Under the pieces are notes generated by a model. That model did no database searches. It saw only the letters and a program-made list of their open reading frames with translations, and was not told where the DNA came from. Below, in pieces: positions 8,365-17,213 of a DNA stretch of 64,000 bases (its first letter is position 1; every line of letters begins with the position of its first letter). The stretch is from CAZTZL01 sp964617625 (lineage in GTDB: Bacteria; Zhuqueibacterota; QNDG01; DSAB01): positions 29,552 through 93,551 of the forward strand of contig CAZTZL010000002.1 of NCBI GenBank assembly GCA_964617625.1. The letters are read 5' to 3'. Both the position numbers and the translations under genes were made by a program.

Positions 8365-9426
8365 CTATAACACTTTATAATAAACATATGGCTGCCGCAT
8401 CCCTTCAAAACAGTTCATACAAATGGAAATGTTTGAACGATCGGCAAGTATTTTCCTTCGAAACGATTGGAGCTTTTCCCCTTTCCATATTTTTCTGAAA
8501 GACGTTCCTTCCTGAAAAGCATTCCCAACTGTGTACTCTCCATCCTTGTCGAAACAGCAGGGAGTGACCGATCCATCCCAATTCACAACCGTGCCGGTCC
8601 ACAGGAACTGGCACCAGTTCGGAAAACGGCTCTTGATTATATAGGTTTTTCCGTCAGAGGTATACCGCCTAAACCGTTCGTCATCAGGAAGAAATTCACG
8701 GCCCTGATTATCCGAATAAACCTGAGCGCTCTTTAGCGTCACCAGATCGACACCAAGTCGCCTGCCGATGGATTCGATCTGCTGCATTTGATCTTCATTG
8801 TGTTTCATGACAAGAAACTGCAAGTTGATCAGGGGACGTTTTAGTTTGTGGTCCTGTTTATATTGGACCAGCTTTTTGATGCCGTCCATGACTTTTTCGA
8901 AATAGCCTCCGACACGGTACTGCTCATATGTTTTTTGATCGATGCCATCGAAAGAGATGATGATCTCGTCGATCCCCGAATGCACGATGGATTCGATTTG
9001 TTCCGGCATTTCAAAAAAGTGACCGTTCGTGCTGGTCATCGCTGGGATACCTTTTGATTTCGCATAGGCAACCATCTCACACAAACCGGTATGAATGAAG
9101 GGTTCCCCCTGATTCCAGAACTGGACAAGAATCAGGGTATCGCCAATCTCATCGATGATTTTTCTGAATTGCCGAATATCCATCTTCCCTTTGGATCGTT
9201 GCATGGTCCCTGCACCAGAAGGACACATCGGGCATTTGAGATTGCATAGATTGGTCGGTTCCACCATGAGAAGCAGAGGGCCTCCCCACACCACAGGACG
9301 GCGAAAAATCCGCGAGATAACCATTGAGAAAAATACCGCGATAATATTACACAGTCGTTTCACAGTCACACGATATCGATATGACGTCAGCACTTTTTGA
9401 AATAGTTTAAATGGAATATGCGGCAT
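8365..9426 (-). CDS. Radical SAM protein with SPASM-type C-terminus
   Basis: 353 residues. The radical SAM cluster motif CxxxCxxC is at Cys61, Cys65 and Cys68 (in EPTNLCNLKCPMCPSG). A TIM-barrel core follows, with FWNQGEP near 109-115 and STNGHF. The C-terminal part is Cys-rich (NWC, TPCCF, SICMNCFEG), as in SPASM/twitch domains that bind extra Fe-S clusters. SPASM enzymes mature peptides or enzymes or modify sugars. No small precursor-peptide gene is visible beside it. It is followed after 24 bases by the heparinase-barrel gene, so one transcript is likely. A role as anaerobic sulfatase or lyase maturase is possible but no sulfatase gene is in the window. Confidence 0.85.
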   Translation of the reverse strand: MPHIPFKLFQKVLTSYRYRVTVKRLCNIIAVFFSMVISRIFRRPVVWGGPLLLMVEPTNLCNLKCPMCPSGAGTMQRSKGKMDIRQFRKIIDEIGDTLILVQFWNQGEPFIHTGLCEMVAYAKSKGIPAMTSTNGHFFEMPEQIESIVHSGIDEIIISFDGIDQKTYEQYRVGGYFEKVMDGIKKLVQYKQDHKLKRPLINLQFLVMKHNEDQMQQIESIGRRLGVDLVTLKSAQVYSDNQGREFLPDDERFRRYTSDGKTYIIKSRFPNWCQFLWTGTVVNWDGSVTPCCFDKDGEYTVGNAFQEGTSFRKIWKGEKLQSFRRKILADRSNISICMNCFEGMRQPYVYYKVL

Positions 9427-9479
9427 ATGAAGGTTAAAATTTTTTATGCTTCCGGATGCGTTCCCATCAGGATTTTGTA

Positions 9480-9863
9480 TCAGGATTCTTTTCTATGTTC
9501 TGTCCGAACAACCGTTTTCACATTCCCGCGGGGATTGAAATCTCCCATCACTTCCATCCATCGGGGCTGGCAGACCTTCACCAGATCATCAAGAATCCGG
9601 TTCACCGCTTCCTCGTGAAAGATGAACTGATCACGGAATTTATTGATATACAATTTCAGGGATTTTAATTCGATAATGTGTTTATCCGGAATATATTTGA
9701 TACGAATTTCGGCAAAATCGGGATAGCCCGAAATCGGACAGAGACAGGTAAATTCAGGAAGCGTGACAGCCACTTCATAATCCCGATCCGTATATTTGTT
9801 TTCAACAACGGTGAGTTTTGATTCAAGAATCTCTTTCTGTCCGCGCTTCAAAGGCTCGCTCAT
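9480..9863 (-). CDS. queF: NADPH-dependent 7-cyano-7-deazaguanine reductase QueF
   Basis: 127 residues, the short unimodular (YkvM-type) form. It reduces preQ0 to preQ1, the last free-base step before insertion into tRNA for queuosine. The catalytic Cys42 lies in the LCP motif, with Asp49 in GYPDFA and the ELKSLKLY substrate/NADPH motif near 75-82. The canonical FTSLCP reads FTCLCP here, so an extra Cys sits at 40. Last gene of the queD-E-C-F run, 12 bases after queC, with GAGGA six bases before its ATG. Confidence 0.96.
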   Translation of the reverse strand: MSEPLKRGQKEILESKLTVVENKYTDRDYEVAVTLPEFTCLCPISGYPDFAEIRIKYIPDKHIIELKSLKLYINKFRDQFIFHEEAVNRILDDLVKVCQPRWMEVMGDFNPRGNVKTVVRTEHRKES

Positions 9864-9875
9864 GGTACATCCTCG

Positions 9876-10559
9876 TTAAATGATAGTTTTCACGGGATCG
9901 GAAATGCCCGCTTCTTCAAATCCCTTTTTACGGATCAAACAGCTGTCGCACATCCCGCAGGCCAAACCGTCGGGTGAAGGATCGTAGCAGCTGTGGGTTA
10001 AACTGAAATCGACGCATAATTCGATCCCCTTACGGATAATCTGCCCCTTGGTCATTTCAATAAGCGGTGTATGAATCCTGAACACATTCCCTTCCACACC
10101 TTTTTTCGTGGCAAGATTGGCCATCTTCTCGAAGGCCTGTATGTATTCAGGACGGCAATCCGGATAGCCTGAGTAGTCCAGCGCATTGACGCCGATAAAG
10201 ATATCCTGGGCATCAAGTGTTTCGGCCCAGGCCAAAGCGAAAGAAAGAAACACGGTGTTCCGTGCCGGGACATAGGTCACCGGAATGGAGGCCTTCATCA
10301 TCGATTCGGTTCTTCCTTTCGGAACGGGAATATCGTCAGTCAGGGCCGATCCCCCGATAGAAGAAAAATCAATTTCCATGATCAGATGTCTGGCCACGCC
10401 GATCGATGCGCAAATTTTCTTTGCCGCCTCGATCTCTCGGCGGTGACGCTGTCCGTATCGGAAACTGAGGGCGTAACAATCAAATTGATCGGACTTCGCA
10501 ATCGCCAAAGTCGTGGCCGAATCCAGTCCTCCGCTGAGCAGACATACTGCTCTCTTCAT
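9876..10559 (-). CDS. queC: 7-cyano-7-deazaguanine synthase QueC
   Basis: 227 residues. It uses ATP and ammonia to convert 7-carboxy-7-deazaguanine to preQ0. The PP-loop motif SGGLDS is at 9-14. The C-terminal zinc site is visible as SCYDP followed by CGMCDSC. The family motif YVPARNTVFLSFALAWAE is present in the middle. The ATG follows the queE stop directly, so the genes are coupled. Confidence 0.97.
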   Translation of the reverse strand: MKRAVCLLSGGLDSATTLAIAKSDQFDCYALSFRYGQRHRREIEAAKKICASIGVARHLIMEIDFSSIGGSALTDDIPVPKGRTESMMKASIPVTYVPARNTVFLSFALAWAETLDAQDIFIGVNALDYSGYPDCRPEYIQAFEKMANLATKKGVEGNVFRIHTPLIEMTKGQIIRKGIELCVDFSLTHSCYDPSPDGLACGMCDSCLIRKKGFEEAGISDPVKTII

Positions 10560-11198
10560 CTATCTGCCCTTCGTTTCTTCCGGCCAGACAATCTTGTGCA
10601 ATTGTGGCTGAAGCCGGACTTCCAGACTGTCATTTAATATCCAGCCGGCCAGATTGGCAATGGGAAGCATCCCTTCCACCGGGGATAAAAGCACCTTCGA
10701 CCGTCCGATGAGATTATATTTTTGGATCACCTGTTTTGCCTCGTCATAATCTTTTCTGGAAGCAAGAACAAACTTCACTTCGTCCCGGGAATTCAGCCGG
10801 TTCAAATTCTCCCAATCCATTTTATCATTTTCGCCGCTTCCGGTGCATTTTACATCCATGATTCGGATCACGCCGTCCGGAAGGACATTGATATTCTTCG
10901 AGCCATTGGTTTCAATCAAAACCTGATACTGATTGTTTAACAGTTTCCGGGCCAGATTTACAGTTTCTTCCTGCAACAGGGGTTCTCCGCCGGTAATTTC
11001 AATCCGTCTGCAGTTGTATTCTTTTACCGTATGCATTATGGAATCAATCGATATCTCATCACCCTCATCATAAGCGTAGCGGGTATCGCAGTAGGAACAT
11101 CTGAGATTGCACCCCGCAAGCCGGATGAAGACGCACGGATATCCGGCAAAGGAAGATTCTCCCTGAATCGAATAAAATATTTCATTGATTTTCAGCAT
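10560..11198 (-). CDS. queE: 7-carboxy-7-deazaguanine synthase QueE
   Basis: 212 residues. A radical SAM enzyme that contracts the ring of 6-carboxytetrahydropterin to 7-carboxy-7-deazaguanine. The cluster cysteines are Cys30, Cys34 and Cys37 in AGCNLRCSYCDT, and the SAM-binding EITGGEPLLQ motif follows near 70. The N-terminal FYSIQGES segment is typical. Its start overlaps the end of queD by 17 bases and its stop abuts queC. Confidence 0.97.
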   Translation of the reverse strand: MLKINEIFYSIQGESSFAGYPCVFIRLAGCNLRCSYCDTRYAYDEGDEISIDSIMHTVKEYNCRRIEITGGEPLLQEETVNLARKLLNNQYQVLIETNGSKNINVLPDGVIRIMDVKCTGSGENDKMDWENLNRLNSRDEVKFVLASRKDYDEAKQVIQKYNLIGRSKVLLSPVEGMLPIANLAGWILNDSLEVRLQPQLHKIVWPEETKGR

Positions 11199-11568
11199 AC
11201 GAATTTTCGGAATAGGTCACGCCTGTTGATTCCGATTCCCAGACCGTAACCGCGTATAATCGAACATCCTCAGATAACTTTTTCATGATCTCCCGAAAGA
11301 GGTATCTGGCAATATTCTCTGCCGTGGGATTCTCTTTTTGGAAGGGATCTATCTCATTGATATGTTGATGGTCGAGACGCCCTACGACTGAATCACTGAT
11401 CCGTTTCAAATCTTTAAAATCGATGCTCAATCCAAGTTCGTTGGTTTTTTGAGATGTTACCTCGACCCGTACTTTCCATGTATGACCGTGAAGTTTTCCG
11501 CATGGCCCATCGTAGCGCTGAATCGAATGCGCCGAAGAAAAACGGGTTTCTATAAATATGCGATACAA
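11182..11568 (-). CDS. queD: 6-carboxy-5,6,7,8-tetrahydropterin synthase QueD
   Basis: I place the start at the TTG at 11568: AGGAG lies six bases before it and the product then starts MYRIFIETRFSSAH, the normal family N-terminus. The longer ATG form (11601) adds eleven residues with no ribosome site. 128 residues. It converts dihydroneopterin triphosphate to 6-carboxytetrahydropterin. The zinc ligands His14, His27 and His29 and the catalytic Cys23 (GPCGKLHGH) are present. First gene of the queuosine operon. The 232 bases upstream (11569-11800) hold hairpins but no riboswitch I can support. Confidence 0.95.
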   Translation of the reverse strand: MYRIFIETRFSSAHSIQRYDGPCGKLHGHTWKVRVEVTSQKTNELGLSIDFKDLKRISDSVVGRLDHQHINEIDPFQKENPTAENIARYLFREIMKKLSEDVRLYAVTVWESESTGVTYSENSYAENQ

Positions 11569-11800
11569 TGATAACTCCTGTTTCAAAGAGAATATAACCA
11601 AAATTCACATCTAAGCTAATAAGAATTCACAAGCTTTTCAACCCTTTTTTAGGGTTCGGCAATGTCTGCCGGAAGAGAATTTTACGGAGAAGCTCAGGTA
11701 TTAAGGCTTTCATCTTTCATGGAATAAAAAACCCTGCAGGGACAAACTCAATAAACCCAAAAAACCTTTTTTTCGGGATATTACTAACGATGAATTATGA

Positions 11801-14041
11801 TTAATAATTCAGACTAAGTTGAAGAATACCTGTTCTGGGAGCACCCATATTGGCAGGCGATACCAAATAATTGTATTGAAGAAGATTATCGATGATTATA
11901 TTGAGAGAGATCCGTTTCTTCGAATATCCAAAACGTAGAGCGACAACATACGTGGGAACGACCTGATCAATGTCTTTGATATAGACCTTGTGATAATCAT
12001 CGACGCGTTCAATTTGACTCAAATACCGAAAATCAATTCCCATGGAAAAATGTGAATAGACGATTTCGTTCGTGATATAGAGTGTGTGTTTGGAACGGTA
12101 TTTTAAAGGTTCCCCATAACTGTCTCCATCGGAAAGATCCTTTGAATCTGCAAAGGTATATCCGATCCTGCTGGATGCTAATTTCGAAAACCAGTCGGTT
12201 CGAAAGGATAAATCGATGCCCTGAACGCACGCACGTTCAACATTTTGAAAACGAACCACAATTTCGCGGGAATCACTTGCATCCAGCTGGGGTTCGATCA
12301 AATTGTTATATCGATTGTAAAAAAGGGCCAAGTCCATGCTCATCGAATTCGACAAATTCTGATGAACTCCCATTTCGACAGACACACTTCTTTCCGGTTT
12401 AAGCTCATAATTGGGCGCGATACGCAATCCACCGGTGAACGTGGAAACAAAACGCTCACCAATTGTCGGCATCCGGAATCCTTCTCCATAAGAAAACCGA
12501 AGATTTGTTAATGGAGTGAGTGTGTAATTCAATCCCAATTTTTTAGACAGGTCACCGCTTTTACCGATCCGCTCCGCATCCTCCCAGTCATATCTTGCTC
12601 CCGCTGTCAACTTCAACCGGTCCCGGAATCGTTGCTCAAACTGTACATAATAAGCCGCCTTTACTACTTCACAGCTATCAAACTGAATCGCATTCACCTC
12701 ATCCTTCTGCAAATCACACCCCATGACCAGAATTCCCTGACGATGAACCTGCCAGTTTAGCTGCGTTTCAATGCCATGCGTATTCGCCGTCGAGGACCGA
12801 AACGCTTCCGGAAGTTCAACATTATTAACGGAATTCCTCAAATGATCCTCGGAATACGTCCGGTTCATTCTTCCCTTGAGTAAAAACATTATTCTTTCGT
12901 TTATGATATACGAAAGAGAAGGAAAAACATATGTGTTTTTATACTGGGATCGGGTCTGGTATCCGTGCGGATCTGATCCGTTGAAAAACGAATGCCGGAG
13001 GTCTTTCCAATAAATAAAAAATCCGCCTTTATTGTTTCCATAACCGGTCATGATATCAAACCGAAGACGCGGATTCAGATTACACCCCAAAGTAGCCATA
13101 AAATTGAAAATTTGATGATCGTCATTTTCTTTGTACCCTGTTGTATTCTGATAATTCGATGAAAGCAAAACCGAAACCGGGCCCACGTACGTAGAAAGAT
13201 CGATTGTTGTTCCTTCAAAATGATTCTGTTCATCCGTCCACTGCCAAACTTCATGGGAAAGTTTATCATAAAATCCGGTAAAACTGCGGACCTGAATATG
13301 ATTCCCCTTTTCGGGATCTTCCGTAATAATATTGATTACCCCTCCCATGGCACTGGAACCGTAGAGCGCCGAACCAGAGCCTTTCATCACCTCGATCTGT
13401 TTGATATTCGAAGTGGGAATTGCATACCAGTTGACATTCCACAAGTCCCCCGCCATAAACGGATTCCCGTTCAACAGCACCAGCACCCGGCTTCCTACAC
13501 CCCAATTGAATCCGCTCGATCCGCGGATGTTAACCTGTCCTCCACCGGTCGTATTGACGCCCGGAACATACTGAAGCGCCTGATCCACTGAAGTAATATT
13601 TCTTTCACTAAGTTCCTTTGAAGGCACCAGACTCAAGCTTATGGGAAGTTCTTCCACTGATTGCTGATATCGGCTGGCAGTGATGGCCACACCATCCATT
13701 AAAACCGGTGTCTCATCAAGAGAAAAATTATAACGTATTGACTCATCAGAGTTGATTTGAATTGTTTTGGTCGTTTTCTTATAACCCATCGCCGAGACGG
13801 AAATCGTATACTTACCGGGTAAGATTCCTGAGATGATATACTCTCCGGATTCGTCTGATGCAGCACCGAACATGGTTCCCGACAAAAGCACGTTGGCGCC
13901 AAAGATCGGCCTGTCCGTACCGGATTCCAAAACCTGTCCGACGATTTTTCCTTTAAATTCCTCTGCCCGGATTGCCCCGTCATTAAAAAGAACAAACATT
14001 AAAATATATAGAAGACTATCTTTTATTAATCTGTTTTTCAT
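11801..14041 (-). CDS. TonB-dependent outer-membrane receptor
   Basis: 746 residues. Signal peptide at 1-26. A carboxypeptidase-D-like regulatory domain (GKIVGQVLESGTDRPIFGAN...) covers about 30-115. The plug covers about 120-240, with the VPGVNTTGGGQVNIRG core and a run like IKQIEVMKGSGSALYGSSA. A 22-strand barrel follows and the protein ends LQLSLNY with an aromatic last residue. The N-terminal extension is typical of FCB receptors. The barrel looks like the colicin/siderophore/vitamin class. The ligand cannot be read. It starts 15 bases after a lipoprotein gene that shares its promoter, so the two probably form a receptor-lipoprotein pair. Confidence 0.93.
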   Translation of the reverse strand: MKNRLIKDSLLYILMFVLFNDGAIRAEEFKGKIVGQVLESGTDRPIFGANVLLSGTMFGAASDESGEYIISGILPGKYTISVSAMGYKKTTKTIQINSDESIRYNFSLDETPVLMDGVAITASRYQQSVEELPISLSLVPSKELSERNITSVDQALQYVPGVNTTGGGQVNIRGSSGFNWGVGSRVLVLLNGNPFMAGDLWNVNWYAIPTSNIKQIEVMKGSGSALYGSSAMGGVINIITEDPEKGNHIQVRSFTGFYDKLSHEVWQWTDEQNHFEGTTIDLSTYVGPVSVLLSSNYQNTTGYKENDDHQIFNFMATLGCNLNPRLRFDIMTGYGNNKGGFFIYWKDLRHSFFNGSDPHGYQTRSQYKNTYVFPSLSYIINERIMFLLKGRMNRTYSEDHLRNSVNNVELPEAFRSSTANTHGIETQLNWQVHRQGILVMGCDLQKDEVNAIQFDSCEVVKAAYYVQFEQRFRDRLKLTAGARYDWEDAERIGKSGDLSKKLGLNYTLTPLTNLRFSYGEGFRMPTIGERFVSTFTGGLRIAPNYELKPERSVSVEMGVHQNLSNSMSMDLALFYNRYNNLIEPQLDASDSREIVVRFQNVERACVQGIDLSFRTDWFSKLASSRIGYTFADSKDLSDGDSYGEPLKYRSKHTLYITNEIVYSHFSMGIDFRYLSQIERVDDYHKVYIKDIDQVVPTYVVALRFGYSKKRISLNIIIDNLLQYNYLVSPANMGAPRTGILQLSLNY

Positions 14042-14056
14042 TGGCTTGCTTTCTTT

Positions 14057-14638
14057 TTATAATAGATTCGAACTGTCATTCAATCTTTTTTTACTAAAAG
14101 CTGCCTCTTGTGAACGGATAAAATGAAAAACAAAACAGAGCCTGATTTCTAAAATGTACTTAAACGTATTCGGGAGTGTAATTAAATCAAGCCGATCCCC
14201 TTCGGCGGTGAATCCGAGGGTATCCAGTTGAAAGTAGGTAGATTGCAAGGGCACGTGAAGAATCTGGTCATCAATCACATCATAGGGACCGGTTCCCGAA
14301 ACTGTATCCGCGATTTGCAGTTCAAGCGCCAAAGTATCGACAAACACCTTGGGTTTAAAATTCAAAATAGTTCGGACAGAACAAACTTCATTATATGCCA
14401 AAGAAAAAAATCCATCCAGGCGTGTCTCAAGATGCATGGAGTCTACGGGCAGTTCATCTAAAATGGTTACTTCGACCGGATGCACTGAATCCGGAATCCA
14501 AAAACCGACGGGATTACCGCCTTGTGGAGGTATAGAAAACCGTGACAGATTTGAAGCACCTTCCGGAGGCGTCAGACCTTTATCGCAGGCAAATAAAAAT
14601 AGAAGAATTGACAGGATAATAAAAAGTCGCCGAAACAT
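14057..14638 (-). CDS. Uncharacterised lipoprotein preceding the TonB receptor
   Basis: 193 residues. A type II signal peptide ends at lipobox LFAC with Cys18 as the lipidated residue and Asp19 at +2. The rest is mainly beta with proline-rich starts (SNLSRFSIPPQGGNPVGFW) and has no domain I recognise. The last 25 residues (after YILEIRL) look less ordered and may be an extension into non-conserved sequence. It precedes the TonB receptor by 15 bases and follows a good promoter. It may be a surface or periplasmic ligand-capturing partner of the receptor. That role is inferred from position only. Confidence 0.75.
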   Translation of the reverse strand: MFRRLFIILSILLFLFACDKGLTPPEGASNLSRFSIPPQGGNPVGFWIPDSVHPVEVTILDELPVDSMHLETRLDGFFSLAYNEVCSVRTILNFKPKVFVDTLALELQIADTVSGTGPYDVIDDQILHVPLQSTYFQLDTLGFTAEGDRLDLITLPNTFKYILEIRLCFVFHFIRSQEAAFSKKRLNDSSNLL

Positions 14639-14675
14639 TCTCTCCCTCTACAGAAATTGTATTGCAAATTTAGAA

Positions 14676-14704
14676 ATTATAATAATATTTTATATTTGAT
14701 GCAA
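14676..14704 (-). promoter_or_regulatory. Promoter for the lipoprotein - TonB receptor pair
   Basis: Minus strand: TTGCAT (14704-14699), 17-base spacer, perfect TATAAT (14681-14676). The predicted start leaves a leader of about 30 bases that carries GAGGGAG just before the lipoprotein ATG. The rest of 14705-14827 is AT-rich with nothing else recognisable. Confidence 0.6.
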
Positions 14705-14827
14705 CATTTAAATCAATTAATTCTGATTTTTATAAAAACTTGATCATATTCTTCTGCTGATGAAGACATTCTGTCAATAAAAATGTGCATCATTAAAGCC
14801 GAAACAGTTATGGAGAACAACCTATAT

Positions 14828-16000
14828 TTAACCCAGTACCTGTTTCAATCCGCGGATGGCCTGCCGTGTGCGTTGTTTATTTTCAATCAGTGCAAACCTG
14901 ACATACGCATCACCGTATTCTCCAAAACCGATTCCCGGAGAAACGGCCACTTTGGCCTCGCGAACCAGCAACTTGGAAAACTCCAACGAACCTTTCTTTA
15001 AAAACGGCTCCGGTATTTTTGCCCAGACAAACATTGTGGCTTTTGGAGGCGTCACATGCCATCCGATCTCATTCATTCCTTCGCAAAGGGCATCCCGGCG
15101 CAGACGATATAGCTCACAAATTTCACTCACACAATCCTGGGGTCCCTCGAGGGCAACAATGGCCGCAACCTGAACAGGTGTAAAAATGCCATAATCAAGA
15201 TACGATTTAATACGTGTCAGCATGCCGACAAGTTTCTCGTTGCCGCAGCAAAAACCGATACGCCACCCGGGCATGTTATAACTTTTCGAAACAGTAAAAA
15301 ATTCGACGGCGCAATCCTTCGCCCCTTCCACCTGCAGTATGGAAGGAGCCTTGTAACCGTCAAATACAAGATCGGCATAAGCCAGATCATGAATGATCCA
15401 AAGCCGGTGTTCCTTTGCGAAAGCAATGATCTTTTTAAAAAATTCCAGATCGACACACTGGGTCGTCGGATTGGCCGGGAAATTGAGAATCAAGACTTTG
15501 GGTTTGGGCCACGAATGCCGGATTGATTTTTCAAGATTCTCAAAAAAGTCGCTGTCCTCTGTTAATGGCACATGCCTGATGTCTGCACCCGCAATGACAA
15601 ACGCATACGTATGTATGGGATAGGTCGGATTTGGAACCATGACCGCATCTCCCGTATCGCACAATGCCAGAGCGAGATGAGATAATCCTTCCTTCGCACC
15701 GATAGTGACAATAGCTTGTTTTTCAGGATCGAGCTCCACTTGATATCGGTTTGCGTACCAATCGCAAATGGCTTTCCTTAAACGGGGAATCCCTCGAGAT
15801 TGCGAATAACGATGCGTTCCCTTTTTCTGAACCACTTCGATCAATTTATCCACGATATGTTGAGGCGTGGACTGATCCGGATTGCCCATGCCGAAATCGA
15901 TGATATCGTCTCCGTTGGCACGCGCTTCCTTTTTCAATGCATCGACCACATTGAAAACATATGGGGGCAACCGGCTGATTCTCGGAAAATCTTCTCGCAT
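14828..16000 (-). CDS. Class I/II PLP aminotransferase, AlaC/LL-DAP aminotransferase-like
   Basis: 390 residues, fold type I. The PLP lysine is Lys239 in VSKSYNMPGWRIGF. Other family marks are Asn173-Pro (NFPANPTT), the HDLAYADLVF loop near 204-213, and the C-terminal Arg in YVRFALIEN. The MPGWRIGF stretch and the opening PRISRLPPYVFNVVDALK match AlaC (glutamate-pyruvate aminotransferase) of E. coli. LL-diaminopimelate aminotransferases are close relatives, so the exact substrate is uncertain. It stands alone on the minus strand, divergent from the lpxB block. Confidence 0.88.
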   Translation of the reverse strand: MREDFPRISRLPPYVFNVVDALKKEARANGDDIIDFGMGNPDQSTPQHIVDKLIEVVQKKGTHRYSQSRGIPRLRKAICDWYANRYQVELDPEKQAIVTIGAKEGLSHLALALCDTGDAVMVPNPTYPIHTYAFVIAGADIRHVPLTEDSDFFENLEKSIRHSWPKPKVLILNFPANPTTQCVDLEFFKKIIAFAKEHRLWIIHDLAYADLVFDGYKAPSILQVEGAKDCAVEFFTVSKSYNMPGWRIGFCCGNEKLVGMLTRIKSYLDYGIFTPVQVAAIVALEGPQDCVSEICELYRLRRDALCEGMNEIGWHVTPPKATMFVWAKIPEPFLKKGSLEFSKLLVREAKVAVSPGIGFGEYGDAYVRFALIENKQRTRQAIRGLKQVLG

Positions 16001-16037
16001 TGGAATCGCTCTCTTTCAAAAAAACAAATAATGATAA

Positions 16038-16065
16038 ATTATATCCTGATATGTAAAAATATCAT
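16038..16065 (-). promoter_or_regulatory. Possible promoter for the aminotransferase gene
   Basis: Minus strand: ATGATA (16065-16060), 16-base spacer, TATAAT (16043-16038). The -10 is perfect and the -35 matches 4 of 6. I could not find a convincing promoter for the divergent plus-strand block in the remaining AT-rich sequence up to 16196. Confidence 0.4.
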
Positions 16066-16196
16066 TTTTATTGTAATATGTCAATATAAAAAATTCAAAA
16101 TGACGAAAATAGCAATTTTAAAAAGCGATTGATTATACAAATCAGATGTATTACATTAAAACGTATCAAAACGGACACCTTTTACAGGAGCCAATT

Positions 16197-17171
16197 GTGG
16201 AAAAAGTAAATGTCGGAATTATTGGTACTGGGCATCTGGGCCGGTATCATGCAATAAATTATAATATGATTCGGGAAGCGAATCTCATTGGTGTATACGA
16301 TAAGGATCAGGAACGATCCAGACAGATTGCAGGAGAATGCAAATGCAGCTCTTTTGAGAGTCTGGATGATCTACTCCGATCGGTCGATGCGGTCAGCATT
16401 GCAGTTCCAACGGATCAACACTTTTCCGTTGGAAAACAGGTGCTCGAACACGGAATCCACTGTCTCATCGAAAAACCGATCACGAGTACGATTGATGAAG
16501 CCGACAAATTGATCCAGATGGCCGAAGAAAACAGAGCCATTCTCCACGTCGGACACATCGAACGTTTTAATCCGGCAATGCTCGCCATTCAAAAAATGGA
16601 TCTCCAGCCGCAATTCATTGAATCCCATCGTCTCGCACCTTTTAATCCAAGAGGAACGGAAGTCGCAGTCATTCTGGACCTGATGATCCATGATATCGAT
16701 ATTATTTTACATCTGGTAAGCCATCCTGTTTCAAAAATCGATGCAAGCGGCGTGGCCGTTGTTTCAGATTCCATTGATATTGCAAATGCAAGAATTCATT
16801 TCAAAAACGGATGCGTCGCCAATTTAACAGCAAGCCGTATTTCCCAGAAAAAAATGAGAAAAATGCGCCTTTTTCAGAAAAACGCCTATATCTCAATTGA
16901 TTTCCTAGAGAATAAATCTGAAATCTACTCACTGGAAAAAAATCCTCAAAAAGGAAGCCGCTCGCTGGGAGAAATTGGAATCGGAGAAAATAAAAAACAT
17001 GTAATTTACGATAAACCAAAAACCGGAAAAATCAACAGTCTCAAACTCGAACTGGAATTGTTCATTCAAAAAATTCAGGGTAAAGATGTTGAAGCTGTCA
17101 CGGGAGCCGAAGGCAGATCCGCGCTAGAAATTGCCATAAAAATATTGGAGAGCCTTAAAAATCAAAAATAA
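16197..17171 (+). CDS. Gfo/Idh/MocA-family NAD-dependent oxidoreductase, GnnA-like by context
   Basis: I start at the GTG at 16197, which has AGGAG six bases upstream and puts the Rossmann motif GIIGTGHLG at residues 7-15, the usual place. The upstream ATG adds 17 unrelated residues. 324 residues. The catalytic-lysine motif EKP is at about 92-94 and the C-terminal half has the substrate domain with DLMIHDIDIILHL. Oxidoreductases of this subgroup sit beside lpxA or lpxB in many bacteria. In a few of them the member GnnA oxidises UDP-GlcNAc at C3 so that lipid A gets a 3-amino sugar. No GnnB aminotransferase is in the window, so the lipid A role is inference. Confidence 0.85.
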   Translation: MEKVNVGIIGTGHLGRYHAINYNMIREANLIGVYDKDQERSRQIAGECKCSSFESLDDLLRSVDAVSIAVPTDQHFSVGKQVLEHGIHCLIEKPITSTIDEADKLIQMAEENRAILHVGHIERFNPAMLAIQKMDLQPQFIESHRLAPFNPRGTEVAVILDLMIHDIDIILHLVSHPVSKIDASGVAVVSDSIDIANARIHFKNGCVANLTASRISQKKMRKMRLFQKNAYISIDFLENKSEIYSLEKNPQKGSRSLGEIGIGENKKHVIYDKPKTGKINSLKLELELFIQKIQGKDVEAVTGAEGRSALEIAIKILESLKNQK

Positions 17172-17213
17172 AACAGCCCCTTCTACCGTTATATTATTCA
17201 TTTGGTTTATTCA

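Noticed and set aside
11569..11800. preQ1 riboswitch before queD
   Set aside because: There are hairpins (11640-11656 with an A-rich loop on the minus strand, and 11657-11671), but the conserved preQ1 core and A-rich tail pairing pattern are not recognisable.
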